Position numbers and translations under genes: made by a program. From assembly GCA_032718475.1 (NCBI GenBank), contig JAUCBJ010007213.1, positions 1 to 36,841 of the forward strand: 36,841 bases of DNA, written 5' to 3'. The notes under the pieces were generated by a model. That model ran no database searches and was not told the origin of the DNA. It worked only from the letters and a program-made list of their open reading frames with translations. Positions 1 to 10,083 of the stretch are shown here, piece by piece. Position 1 is the first letter of the stretch; each line of letters starts with the position of its first letter. This DNA comes from Nemertoderma westbladi. Its lineage: Eukaryota > Xenacoelomorpha > Nemertodermatida > Nemertodermatidae.

Positions 1-1
1 C

Positions 2-508
2 ACACTCTTTAATGGTATTGATAAACAAATAAATGTAAATGATAGTATGGCCACCCTTGTTGGAAGCATAACAACAATACTGGACAAACTGGCACCTGTT
101 CAAGAACCCGGGATCAAAGCAAAAAGGAAACCGTTGGTTGATGCTGTAGTCATTAGCCACATTGTTGAGTGCAATAAAGCCTCACAGAAACTCCATCAAT
201 GCCCTTCATGTGAAAACGAAATAAGCTATAAGCACTGTCGAAACACAGCAACTATTGCCATCAGGAGAAAGATATTGGTCCATTTTCTTTCATAAAGTCA
301 AAAATAATAGCATTTGGACACGATACCTAGAAACTATGGAAATCTCTCAAAACAAATTGAACAACCAACTAAAAGGCAGGCAGGTGGTCACTTGTACCGT
401 CATGTACAGGCCCACCTAATCGATGGAGAAATTTGCCATGACCTTTTTGACGTGTGCAATGGCTACAACAAGTATTTTAGCAGTATAGCTAATGATCTGG
501 TACTGTAG
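2..508 (+). pseudogene. Non-LTR retrotransposon fragment (endonuclease-RT linker)
   Basis: The frame is open from the window edge to about 295, then continues in another frame to 508. The first part holds a ...LDKLAPV...KRKP... stretch, the second ends in NGYNKYFSSIAN. Both are typical of the linker between the apurinic-type endonuclease and the reverse transcriptase of CR1/Jockey-like LINEs. The intact LINE at 10414-13911 has the equivalent order ([10 protein letters not shown]..., then [11 protein letters not shown]). At least one frameshift near 290 breaks the frame, and no RT core follows, so this is a dead fragment. Upstream sequence probably holds its endonuclease. Family assignment is by eye. 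Confidence 0.6.
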
Positions 509-1142
509 ACCAGCTTGTATCACCCAAGTGGGTGATACAGTACAATATTGAAGTTGTTCAAGAATAGGCCTATATAAATATGGGTGTAGTGAAACACATT
601 TGTGATGAAGCTACTGTAGTAACATCAACGCAGTTCTTACTCTGACTATCCAGTATCCATCCCATTTCTCATAATCAAACCCTCGACTGGGACTTCACCT
701 CAGCAGGACCCCCTGATCGAGCGAGGACTGGTGGTACGAGCGATATGTGTAACACTGAGGTACGGGCATTGCCGGTAGATGATAGCAAGGTTAAGTCATT
801 AAAGCAGGTTTCGATCCCGACAGTGACAGAATAGGATCTGCTTACAGAGTTGAGTAAAATTACATACAGCATTGGTTAATACTGTACTTAAAATCTCAAT
901 ATATTCAATATTATAACAATGGACGTCTATTGCTACTACAGTATAGGCCTACTACTGTACATTCTATTGCTATTATATTGAATACAATGGTATTTTAAGT
1001 ATTAGCCAATGCTATAATTTTCCTCAACTAAATTCAGATGAGTTTCTGTGTACTTTAACATCATATATGTTATATGCTATGCATCACCTTTTAATAAGAC
1101 AATTATATATTTGCAATACTGTAGGTACCGGAATATAATATA
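509..1142. other. No gene seen
   Basis: The stretch is AT-rich with scattered ACTGTAC and TAGGCCTA-type palindromes. A less AT-rich patch at 660-850 may be old repeat sequence. No coding signal or RNA gene is supported. Confidence 0.5.
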
Positions 1143-1286
1143 GTGATAGATAGATATATTAATACTTAACGTCAAATAATAACAAATACAGCAAACAATG
1201 TATAGGTATATTGGTATTGTCCAACATAATATAGGTTTACCTCTAAAGCTTTGCAGCTTATTTCCAAGGGGGTCCTGGTTTTTGGT
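1143..1286 (-). mobile_element. 5'-truncated LINE copy (3' end only)
   Basis: About 140 bp match the 3' end of the full LINE at 10084-14061. Both share the GATAGATAGATA tail, the AACAAATACA/CAAACAATGTA block, GGTATTGTCCAACATAA, and the block ending TTTCCAAGGGGGTCCT. Similarity stops at about 1286 where the full element continues, as expected for a 5'-truncated insertion. The sense strand is minus, with the (TATC)n tail at the low-coordinate end. No protein is encoded. Confidence 0.8.
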
Positions 1287-3036
1287 TTTTTATCTAGATT
1301 GACTGGACACATGTACAGTAGGCCCTACTTAAGATATCTGATGTAGGTCACTCTGGATTATAATTATTATATTATTATTATAATGAAACAGGTTATATAA
1401 ACCTTGTTTGTATATATATTTGTTTGTCAAAAAGTGTTTTCCAACAAAAGAAATTGGAAACAATTGGAAATAAAAGTGGCGGTAAAAATGTGTTGGTTGA
1501 CATGCGTCTCGGTATTTATACCTGTACAGTATCTTGGCGAAACTGATCAATAATTTCTACACAATTCATATAGATACAAAGAATAGATAACTGTTTATTA
1601 TTATTATTATTATTAAATAGTGATTTTTCACAAACAATTATCTATTTATAATAGACGATTATCAATCTGTTATTTAGATATTTTAATTCCGATAAATTTA
1701 CTCTCTTGCATACAGTAGTGTAATGTATCACCACTGTATACTGTATCTAGGCCTACGTTGCAATAACTAATTAAAGTCAGTGTCTTCTGTCATGAATATT
1801 GGGAGATTCCTGGGAGAGGTTTGAATTCAAACCACACCTCTCCCTGTTATCTTATAAAGCCAAAACTTAATGATGTAAAAATCAATAATTAAAATTAATT
1901 AAATGCTGAAGATAATATATACGCGACATTTAAACATATTTTATAAGATAATTTAACCGACAATCACCATTTGGACACCAAAAAAAGAATAGAACATCAA
2001 GTAGGCTTTTATTATATTGACTACAGTAGGTATACTACAGTATTACCCCAACCACCACTGTGCTTTGTAAAATATAATATTTAATTAACAAACAGTTATT
2101 AAAATGTAGTCTTGTGTCTCAGTTTAAATCGCCTTTCGACAAAATTTGTTTTGAAAATTAATTCCTTCGTTTTATTTCCTATAAACAAATTTTACAAAAT
2201 TCAAAGACCAAACGAATTTTTTCACTCATTGAAAGCTAAACATTTAAAATCAAGCTGGGTAAACAAAGCTTTGAGTACGGATTGCATTAGACTCAACTCA
2301 TAGTACAATGAGGTACATGTACATTCGTTGATAATTTTTAATTTTAATGCGGCAATATTTTAATGTTTACCAATGCTTTTACAGTACAGTATGCGCACAA
2401 ATTTTGTTTGTTTTGATTGAGATTTCACATACTACAGTAGGCCTTCTATTGTTTTTGTCAAGGTTTTGGTTTGGAATTGAACACTTTTAAGGAAACACTA
2501 GCTTGTCTATGAGAGGTAACGTACGGATTTGTGTGAAAACATTATAATTATTTTACTACTTCATTTGTGAGTTTAGCGAATTGTGCAACTTTGCGTTGAT
2601 CAGTTTAGGATTACCACAAAGCTGTTTTTAATGTTACATTAATATTCATATCTGTCCTAGTACTGCACAATGCACATTTGGTGGTATCAAAGGGTAAATA
2701 AGTAAAACTCAACTATAATTTTGCGGACGAATTTAAAAATTTGTGTGTGATTATGAAAGGTAAAGAACGGATTATCGTGCTAGCATGCAATCGTTTAATT
2801 AAGATACTGCCTATTATTCATTGAAAATATAATAAAAACAACACGAAATCAAAGTCAACAAACAAAAGAAACGGTTAATTTCAATAGCTTCATGATTTTA
2901 TTAATACCACCTTGTAGACCAGGCGCCCGTGGCTAATCACTTGTCATTGCTGAATGGCGTTGTATAATTTATTTTGTATTGTTGGTACGTTAGTAGTCGC
3001 TGTACATTATGGTAAAGTTCTTCAAGTTTTCTGAGC
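1287..3036. other. No gene seen; AT-rich
   Basis: The translations are short and show no recognisable domain. The stretch contains short ATT microsatellites near 1370 and 1600 and one strong hairpin, listed separately. Confidence 0.5.
1812..1844. other. Perfect hairpin with nested palindrome
   Basis: GGGAGAGGT (1812-1820) pairs perfectly with ACCTCTCCC (1836-1844). The 16-bp palindrome GGTTTGAATTCAAACC (1818-1833) overlaps the inner edge. Two alternative foldings therefore compete. Function unknown. Confidence 0.6.
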
Positions 3037-3366
3037 CACATTTGTACATTTATTTGAGTCACATTTGTACATTGAGTCACATTTGTCCTTTTTTTTTGAG
3101 TCACATTTGTACATTTTTTGAGTCACAATTGTACATTTTTTTGAGTCACATTTGTACATTTTTTTGAGTCACACTTTTACATTGTTTTGAGTCACATTTT
3201 ATCTTTTTTTTGAGTCAAATTTGTACATTTTTTTGAGTCACATTTGTACACTTTTTTGAATCACATTTGTACATTTTTTTGAGTCACATTTGTACATTTT
3301 TTGAGTCACATTTGTACATTTTTTTGAGTCACATTTGTAAATTTTTTGGGTCACATTTGTACTTTT
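3037..3366 (+). repeat. 22-bp minisatellite, about 15 copies
   Basis: The unit is close to TTTTTTGAGTCACATTTGTA plus CA. Copies vary mainly in T-run length and by single substitutions, such as GAGTCAAATT and GAATCACATT. Each unit carries GAGTCA, close to an AP-1 core, but the array looks like simple tandem expansion. Confidence 0.85.
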
Positions 3367-3458
3367 GTTCACATTTTAGGGTCGGCTTGAGAATTTAGAA
3401 TGACTAACTGAAACTACTATAGTTTGTTACACAAGATGACCCTTCTTGATAAATATGC

Positions 3459-3991
3459 TTTATTCCAAAATTGTAACATTACTCAACGCCGTTAGTGTTG
3501 ACAGCGAGTTGTTATTTAGCACTTTGCAACAATAGAGGACATTACAGCATTGTATTGAACTGTACATTTAGTATTGTATTTGGTGTCATTGTTTACGTGG
3601 TAACCCATGTTAAGTAATGCGGCAAGTAATGTCCACTACGGGGACATTACTTAATGCCGTCATTGGATACTACGTAATCAATAGGTGGAAATTTGCCTGA
3701 CAGCAAGATAGGCCTACTGCATTACCTACCGGTAGTCGGGGTATAGCTATTAATAACCAGTAGGACCATAAATATAAGCTAACTTACTTATAACATAATT
3801 TATGTCATTTTTACATTTATAATTTGTGCAGTTTCTTTCACTTATAATCTATATGTACAATCATTTCGTAATGTTAAAATTTTGAAATATAAAACTACAT
3901 ACATACTTGTTGCAAAGTACTTTATACTGTGTTCTGATCCTCGCGGCTTTATTTTCACTCACTCACTAACGTTCGTTCGTGTAACAAAGCC
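3459..3991 (+). mobile_element. Dispersed non-coding repeat, copy 1
   Basis: This segment matches 20431-21036 along most of its length. Shared blocks include the start (ATTCCAAAATT, ACATTACTCAACGCCGTTAG), a central TACCTACCGGTAG block, and the end (ACATACATACTTGTTGCAAAG, CGTTCGTGTAA). The outer parts are partly complementary to each other, for example GCACTTTGCAACAA near the left end and TTGTTGCAAAGTAC near the right. This suggests a non-autonomous DNA transposon with degenerate inverted ends. No protein is encoded and the superfamily is not determined. Confidence 0.6.
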
Positions 3992-4996
3992 ACTAGACAG
4001 ACTGAACTGCTGGGCAATGAAGGACAAGTAAAATTACACATCGATGTTATTTCTATGGATATGTGGGGTGGGTTACGGAATCTTGAAACATTTTCCAATA
4101 TTTATTTTTTTCAGTACGATATTGTTGATATCCATAAACTAGGCCCTACGATAAATTTCGACGTATAATACTTCTAAATTAGATATAAATTCACAATTTT
4201 CTTAAATTTGAGTTCAGGATGATAATTTTCTGGAATGAGCCAATACTCAAAAATACCCCCAACCCAACCTACGCCACACCGTACCAACCATCTTTCTCTC
4301 TGGTCATCATGTAGGTGACGCTAAACTATCATTGATACTGCCACATCTACATTGTGCACAAATAAAAAAATATATTACGCCTCACTAACCAATCGGTGGA
4401 GGTTATTCATCATGATTAGTTAAGCATTGTTAAATTGCTAAAATGAAAAATTCGAATAAAGTTTATTTACATGGCTACCAGATTAACTTCGCAAATAATT
4501 TAAGTCTGAAATCCAATTTTAAAGACTTATAGCTGTGCAAGAATTATATCAAATATTAAAATCCTCTTATATTCGCATAATATATTAAATTTTGTTATTT
4601 TTCACTATCATTTGTTTCGGTTAAACATTAAGAGTTTAGTTGCCCGAATTAATTTACCATATTGTAGCACAATGGGTAGGCCTAATGCATATCAGCGTAC
4701 GCCTTCTTAATAATTCTGTTGAAATTTTTCATAATTATATCTGTGTGGGAGTCAAGGTAAGTTCATTACTAACACATTTTTAATTAGGGGAGTGGACGTG
4801 GCTTGATACCACCACCACACCCAACCTCCCCCCCACATCCTCTATTCACAAGACAACGCACCACACACACGCTCACCAAATCATTAAGATTCTAATGGTT
4901 TTTTTCACAGATTTTGAAAATAACTGATTGTCCTTGTCACTGCAACCTTTACCACTACCCTAATGTGTCCAGTACTTATGGGCAAGTTGATTATTG
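3992..4996. other. No gene seen
   Basis: AT-rich sequence with a C-rich patch near 4800-4860. It lies downstream of the proposed last exon of the minus-strand repeat gene and could hold its 3' UTR, but I see no convincing polyadenylation signal close to the stop at 4997. Confidence 0.4.
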
Positions 4997-5277
4997 TTAT
5001 GGATAGAGACCAATGTGCAGGAAGTACAGAATGACAATAATTGTTAGAACTCCACATTCGAATTCTTGAATATGAGCCCTGCTAGAAATGGTTTTATTCT
5101 GATCAATGGTGGCCACATCGTGAGGATTCGTCTTCGCAGCTTCGTTATCTGTTGTCGCACCGTCATCCTCTATTATCACACCATCGCCCTCTGTTGTTGC
5201 ATCCTTGTCCGCTGTTGTTAAACCTTGATCATCTGTTTCGGTACCCTGGTCCTTTGCATCTGTGGTTGCAGGTATTC
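4997..5277 (-). CDS. Candidate terminal exon of secreted repeat protein
   Basis: This is proposed as the last exon of the gene starting at 15242. An acceptor AG at 5279-5278 opens the exon with GA ATA CCT. The upstream exon ends in a single G at 9043 before GTATGA, so the phases match (phase 1) and the join makes a Gly codon, giving ...TESQG-IPATTDAKDQ. The 93 residues are rich in Thr, Asp and Glu (TETDDQG, TTADKD, DDGATTDN). They end in a hydrophobic tail with almost nothing after it (GVLTIIVILYFLHIG), like a GPI-anchor signal or tail anchor. The minus-strand frame is also open back to an ATG at 5317. It could therefore instead start a separate small gene, because the sequence just upstream resembles the 5' flank of the 15242 gene. 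The polypyrimidine tract is weak. Confidence 0.45.
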
Positions 5278-5325
5278 CTGTGAACACGGGATGTTTGTCC
5301 CAGTCAACTCGAAACATTAAAACTC

Positions 5326-5475
5326 TAAAGATTATTTTTAAGTTTCAAATTAAGTAGGCCTACATATTCCAAAATCGCCGTCTTTTACATGGCGTTACTT
5401 TTTATCTTGATCATAAGATAAATCCTTTACAAGTTATACAGTGCAGCTGTATTATGAATATACATCGGTAAATGT
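5326..5475 (-). repeat. Segment homologous to 15348-15485
   Basis: Roughly 70% of positions match by eye over about 140 bp, including AGTTTCAAAT, TATATTCCAA versus TATCTTCCAA, AAATCCT, AAGTTATAC and ATTATGAATA. The other copy lies just upstream of the repeat gene's start codon, and this one lies just upstream of its proposed last exon, in the same orientation. It is either a duplicated gene flank or a dispersed repeat. Confidence 0.6.
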
Positions 5476-5711
5476 ACAGTAACTAAATTGATAATTCTCA
5501 TCTATAAAATATAATAGATACCCCCCCCCACCAAGTGCCAGTGCGTCCACCAATTTCGCCCATGCTCTGGATGCAAACCATCCAATGGCGGCCGTTGCGG
5601 GACCCCAACAACTTTCCAACATCGGCTTCCATCACCGATTCGAGGGACATCGACCCGAATCTCAAGGACCTAACTCCAACAGCCCACCTGTGTCCCGCCA
5701 GAGAGAGATAA

Positions 5712-6524
5712 GTGTTGGACTCCGATTCGTTTGTGAGTGCACTCTCATACAATGCGATTGGCGTGATCACCCAGATACTGGTACTCCGTCCAGGCGAGAC
5801 CAACACCAACACCAGAACAGAAACGAGCGCTGTAGGACCACCGGACTCCTTGACTGAAAATCCGGGTCCAGCAGCACCTTCCTCCCTCCTCCCATCGTGG
5901 CCAACAACAACAAACCGCATGGAGGTGGATGCCACCTTCGACGGGCCATGGCTTACTGCTCCCGGGTTGTTGACAGATCCAGACTGGGAGGACCACCACA
6001 CCCGCCTCACCTGTGTAGTTTGCTGCCAGTACACCATGCCAGGTGGCAACATTGGGCGCAAGGTTGCAGATGTGCTCGCAAATGAGGAGGAGAAGCTGAC
6101 CGAGAGGGTTTACCCCTCGGATAGAGCCCTCGTTTTCATTGCCTCCATGTTCCAGTGGGACCCCGACATGGTAAAGGGGGTGGACATCCGGCGGACCATC
6201 CTGCACCCGCTCGGTTTGTGGGGATGGGAGGAGTTCTGTCAGCTCATAGATGAGGCGGAGCACTGCTGCGCGAGGTTCGCAAACTCTTTCGGCTCAGCCC
6301 TTGCAAACACGGCCAGGACCTATATCAGGAAGATCGTGGCCGGACAGAAGTTGTTCACAGTTCACCTCGTAATGGACCAAGACAGCAGCGGAGGATTGGA
6401 CCCTGAACCCCAAGCTGAAGGGCAGCTGGTGGGAGTTACAATTCGCGACATCCTCTCCTTGAAACACCCATCTCAGCAGGACGTCTTGCCAGATGCGTTT
6501 GACCCGTGCCCCCCTTCAAGGTAG
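5712..6524 (+). pseudogene. Retroelement N-terminal/gag-like region
   Basis: The frame encodes 270 residues. After a Thr/Pro-rich start comes a block with VVCCQYTMPGGNIGRKVADV, DRALVFIASMFQWD and GVDIRRTILHPLG. This resembles the conserved region upstream of the RT in this retroelement group. It is followed by LVGVTIRDILSLKHPSQQD, the usual lead-in to the RT domain. The frame breaks at the PPF motif near 6505, where reading passes to the next frame. No membrane segments or signal peptide are seen. The start codon is simply the first ATG of the frame. Confidence 0.5.
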
Positions 6525-7140
6525 TGGACATTAATGGGCAAATCGTCTTAAAGGTTGCGTGGTACCTTAATGGTAGCGCCGGGCCCATCGGTGGTGATGC
6601 CAAACTGTGGAGCACTATCCTTACCCACTATGAGGCGCACAGCTCCCTCGTCTGCGAGGCCATTGCCGAGTTGGCTCGATGCCTCACCTACTCGGTGGTC
6701 CCCTGGGCCGAGATCTGGGCGCTCCAAGCGTGTTGCCTCATCGCAATAGACAAGGAGCCCGGCATCAGGCTGATCGGGATCAACCTGATGATAATGATGC
6801 TGATCGGGATCTGGCTCCTCACGAATTGCCTCACCTCGGCCACCAAGATGGACTATATAACCGAGTGTGGGGTAGACAAACTTTGTGCTGGAGTGAAGGC
6901 TGGGAGTGAAGGTACAGGACACGCACGCGATGTCGGTGATGTTCGAGCAACCCTCCACTGATTGTATGCTACTCGTCTATGCTGCCACCCCCTTCAACAG
7001 TCTGAGTCAGCGTTGTGGAATGCGCACTTTCACTGGTACCGATATAATGTGTATAATGGCCATGCAGCCCTCTACCTACAGGGGTCTAGCAACCAATGTG
7101 GAGTAGGGAGGTCTATAAGCAGGGTGACTGGGCTACAGCT
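6506..7140 (+). pseudogene. Retroelement reverse-transcriptase palm, broken
   Basis: The first piece (6506-about 6905) carries KVVDINGQIVLKVAWYLNGS, YEAHSSLVCEAIAELARCL, and IAIDKEPGIRLIGI. The last is the conserved LIAldK.PGvRPIGI segment, with R-P-I-G-I changed to R-L-I-G-I. A frameshift then gives DCMLLVYAATPFNSL, which corresponds to motif A LLVDAANAFNSL with the catalytic Asp changed to Tyr. A second frameshift gives SALWNAHFHWY and NGHAALYLQGS. A small in-place expansion (LIGINLMIMMLIGIWLL) looks like a local duplication. The enzyme cannot be active. Confidence 0.6.
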
Positions 7141-7192
7141 GTGGGTCTCTCCCCATGGTCCACTCTCTGTCAGTAACACACCACTGATACAC

Positions 7193-7655
7193 CCTAGCTA
7201 TCCACACCTGGCAACCCACCACCCAGCAAACCACCACCTGGCAACCCATCTCCTGGCAACCCGCTGTCTGGCAACCCGCCATTCAGACTCAGAGACCTGC
7301 CATCCGGCATCCCGACATCCTGCGATCGGCCACCTGGTGACCAGCCACCCAGAGACCCGTCAGATGGCGACCCACCAGATGGTAATCTGGTGACCCGCAA
7401 TCAGGTGACCCACCACCCGGCAATACGCTACCTAGCGACCTACCATCTGGCACCCAGCCATCCCACAACCCACCACCCAGCGATCCAACACAATGCGACC
7501 CACAAACAGGCGATCCGCCACCCTGCGACCCGCTACCTGATGACCCGCCTTCCAGCAACCTGCCACCCAGCGACCCACCATCTGATGACCCGCCTCCACA
7601 TGAACCGCCACCGTGTGGCTCACCATCCAACGACCTGCCATCAGGAAGTACCACA
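7193..7655 (+). repeat. 15-bp minisatellite, about 30 units, within RT
   Basis: Units follow the pattern CACCACCTGGCAACC with many substitutions, giving a five-codon periodicity (THHPA/THHLA-like) in one frame. The array sits where the rest of the RT palm and thumb (motifs B to E) would lie between the motif-A piece and the zinc-binding piece. It appears to have replaced or expanded within the RT region. It is open in several frames on both strands, so the translations across it are not evidence of genes. Confidence 0.75.
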
Positions 7656-7683
7656 TGGTGGCAAATGCAGTGCTGGTATGTAG

Positions 7684-8440
7684 ATGATGCTTCATCAGCT
7701 GGATCCATCACTGGTGTGTGGGAATTGTCAATGGTGTGTGGGCAGCCCCCTCAACGTCGCTGACCACACTGCCCATCTCACCTCCGCATTGGCTGTGAGT
7801 TGCATCGCCCAGGATGCTGCCTATAAGTCGGCGATAGAGTCCACAGTCCATTCCGTCCCTACCAAAATGTGCCGTACAGTGGACCATATGGTGGCACACA
7901 AGAGGGGTGGGTGGCTGTTGGCTCAGCATTCCGTGCTCGATAACACCAACATTGCCCCGCAGGTGTTCTGCGACAACCTTGCGCTGCGATACGGCCTCAC
8001 GCCACCCAGCCTCCCGGCGAAGTGCGAGGGGTGTGGGGAGTCGTTTATGACAACCCAGAACTGCACGTTGGGGGGCTTGATAAGGCGGCATGATGAGGCA
8101 CGTGAGGTCTTTGGGGACCTCATTGCCTCTGCATTTGTGGGCGCATGCTTCCAGCTTGAGACTAACCTAGTGTCCTACGCGATGTGGGGAGAGTTAGGGC
8201 GGTCTCCTCGCAAGGAGAGTCTGGACCAAGCAGAGGGTGGCGTCTTTCGATATTGCGATCATAAACGCTGCCCTCCCCTCATATGTTCAGCAGGACTCTG
8301 TCCTCCAACAGAGAGTCCGAGCCAAGAAGGTGCATTACATCGTGGTGTGCAAAGATAGAAGGTTCTTCTTCACCCCCCTTGTTGGAACCACCGACAGTGT
8401 GTGGTGCAAGGATACTGAGGATACTGATACTGATATGTGA
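7684..8440 (+). pseudogene. Retroelement C-terminal zinc-binding region, broken
   Basis: The frame from 7684 carries VFCDNLALRYGLTPPSLP, then CEGCGESF...CTLGGLIRRHDEAREVFGD. This is the conserved DALALRYG/CDGCG/GGL..RHNE block of this retroelement group. The HALxC part has decayed to QNCT, so one zinc ligand (His) is missing. Near 8235 the reading passes to another frame with FDIAIINAALPSYV, VRAKKVHYIVVCKDRRFFFT and PLVG. This corresponds to the family's FDvRv.DTdAPSY...EK..KY...C..RRa.FtPfV segment. At least one frameshift separates the two parts. Confidence 0.6.
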
Positions 8441-8675
8441 GGATGTGTGGTGCAAGCATTCTCAATGGAGTTCGTAGGCGGCTGCCATTCGAGCCCCTGC
8501 GCTCAAACTCCCTTTTTCTGCATGGTGGCCGGCGACCATGGAGGGCGCTGGGCATTGGGGATGGAGCGGATCTGTTTGGCAATGACCTCGCAGACCGATA
8601 TTAATCGCTGGTGCACCATTATAAATATATTTTTATAACTTTTTTGTTGGGCACAGATTTTGCAAAGACGGCAAT

Positions 8676-8748
8676 GTCGTCCAGGTGGGATCGAACAGGT
8701 GACCTCCGGGTTGGAAGACTGACGCTCTAACCATTCAGCTAGGGGCTC
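8676..8748 (-). pseudogene. tRNA-Gly-like sequence (SINE head or tRNA pseudogene)
   Basis: On the minus strand, box A TAGCTGAATGG (8741-8731) and box B GTTCGATCC (8696-8688) both fit the RNA polymerase III consensus at tRNA-like spacing. The seven-base loop between them reads CTTCCAA, which would give anticodon TCC (Gly). The acceptor, anticodon and T stems have several mismatches, so a working tRNA is unlikely. A tRNA-derived SINE head or a tRNA pseudogene is the better reading. No clear SINE body or A-tail is seen. Confidence 0.55.
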
Positions 8749-8787
8749 AGGTAAAAAAATAGACCTGGAAATCCAATAATTCACCAA

Positions 8788-9042
8788 TAATAAATTATAA
8801 ATATAAATATTTATATTTTTTATTGTATTGTTCTGATTTGTGATGGGAAGTTGGTGCAGTTTTATATTTTGTTCATATCCTATTAGCTTTATTGTATTAT
8901 TATATATATTAATAATTTTTTTAATAATAAATAACCAAATTAATTCTCATGTATTTATATAAATTTATGTAAATTTATCTTTATAGATTTAATGTATATA
9001 AATTTTTAAATATAGAAATAAAATTATATGTGATAATCATAC
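8788..9042. other. AT-rich intron start of the repeat gene
   Basis: This is AT-rich non-coding sequence. On the minus strand it begins with the donor GTATGA directly after the last repeat unit (exon base 9043). Nothing else is recognised. Confidence 0.5.
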
Positions 9043-10083
9043 CTTGCGATTCTGTTTGTGGTTGTGTTCTCTCATCGCTTATTGTGGTGGTGCCTTTCGA
9101 TACTTTTTGTGGTTGCATTGTCCCATCACTAATTGTTGTGGTGCCTTGTGATACTGTTTGTGGTTGCGTTCTCCCATCGCTTATTGTGGTGGTGCCTTTC
9201 GATTCTTTTTGTGGTTGCATTGTCCTATCACTAACTGTTGTGGTGCCTTGCGATTCTGTTTGTGGTTGCGTTGTCCCATCGCTTATTGTGGTGGTGCCTT
9301 TCGATACTTTTTGTGGTTGCATTGTCCCATCACTAACTGTTGTGGTGCCTTGCGATTCTGTTTGTGGTTGCGTTCTCCCATCGCTTATTGTGGTGGTGCC
9401 TTTCGACCCTTTTTGTGGTTGAGTTGTCCCATCGCTTATTGTGGTGGTGCCTTTCGATACTTTTTGTGGTTGCATTGTCCCATCACTAACTGTTGTGGTG
9501 CCTTGCGATTCTGTTTGTGGTTGCGTTCTCCCATCGCTTATTGTGGTGGTGCCTTTCGATACTTTTTGTGGTTGCATTGTCCCATCACTAACTGTTGTGG
9601 TGCCTTGCGATTCTGTTTGTGGTTGCATTCTCCCATCGCTTATTGTGGTGGTGCCTTTCGATACTTTTTGTGGTTGAGTTGTCCCATCGCTTATTGTGGT
9701 GGTGCCTTTCGATACTTTTTGTGGTTGCATTATCCCATCGCTTATTGTGGTGGTGCCTTTCGATACTTTTTGTGGTTGCATTGTCCCATCACTAACTGTT
9801 GTGGTGCCTTGCGATTCTGTTTGTGGTTGCGTTCTCCCATCGCTTATTGTGGTGGTGCCTTTCGATACTTTTTGTGGTTGAGTTGTCCCATCGCTTATTG
9901 TGGTGGTGCCTTTCGATACTTTTTGTGGTTGCATTGTCCCATCACTAACTGTTGTGGTGCCTTGCGATTCTGTTTGTGGTTGCGTTCTCCCATCGCTTAT
10001 TGTGGTGGTGCCTTTCGATACTTTTTGTGGTTGCGTTGTCCCATCGCTTATTGTGGTGGTGCCTTGCGATTCTGTTTGTGGTT
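9043..10083 (-). CDS. Secreted Thr/Ser-rich repeat protein, part after LINE insertion
   Basis: This is the continuation of the exon that begins at 15242. It encodes about 20 tandem 17-residue units of two kinds, TQPQTESQGTTTVSDGT and M/TQPQKVSKGTTTISDGR/T, with no stop codon. It starts mid-unit (PQTESQG) exactly where the upstream part stops (…DGRTQP), so removing the LINE restores a perfect unit. The exon ends CAAG|GTATGA at 9043. Reading on into the intron gives only a short AT-coded tail. The translation is almost free of Cys and hydrophobic residues and rich in Thr and Ser, as in mucin-like or adhesive extracellular proteins. Function is not known. In the present allele translation would stop inside the LINE unless the element is spliced out. 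Confidence 0.7.
9043..10083 (-). repeat. 51-bp coding minisatellite, 3' block, about 20 units
   Basis: Units are 51 bp and nearly identical. K-type (QKVSKG) and E-type (QTESQG) units alternate in mixed two- and three-unit higher-order repeats of 102 or 153 bp. Variation is concentrated at the last codon (T, R, I) and at K/T E/V positions. No unit is frameshifted. Confidence 0.9.

Larger units (their letters stand above)
5500..8440 (+). mobile_element. Decayed gag-RT-type retroelement inside an intron
   Basis: A GC-richer block sits antisense in the proposed 5278-9042 intron. Pieces of one long protein can be followed in order through several frames: a gag-like N-terminal part, an RT palm, then a zinc-binding part and a C-terminal segment. 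I recognise this architecture from RT-like proteins widespread in cnidarians, sponges and algae, with a conserved ALRYG...CDGCG...GGL..RHNE..R block. I cannot name the clade with confidence. Frameshifts, a lost catalytic residue and a minisatellite in the RT region show that it is dead. Exact ends are not visible. Confidence 0.6.

Noticed and set aside
640-870. Possible tRNA-derived repeat (GGTTTCGATCCC resembles box B)
   Set aside because: No matching box A at proper spacing was found.
5846-5881. NPGP in the gag-like frame (SLTENPGP) as a second 2A peptide
   Set aside because: The D-x-E residues of the 2A consensus are absent and there is no leucine-rich lead, so it is probably chance.
5498-6263. 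Minus-strand frames of 172 and 187 codons
   Set aside because: They are shadows of the GC-rich retroelement read on plus, with no recognisable domain.
7194-7711. Gly/Ser-rich and His/Thr-rich frames on both strands
   Set aside because: They are translations of the 15-bp minisatellite inside a dead retroelement.
8676-8748. Functional tRNA-Gly gene
   Set aside because: The acceptor, anticodon and T stems have too many mismatches. Kept only as a tRNA-like sequence.
8503-8787. Minus-strand frame with PLAEWLERQSSNPEVTCSIP
   Set aside because: This is the familiar spurious translation of a tRNA-like sequence, not a protein.
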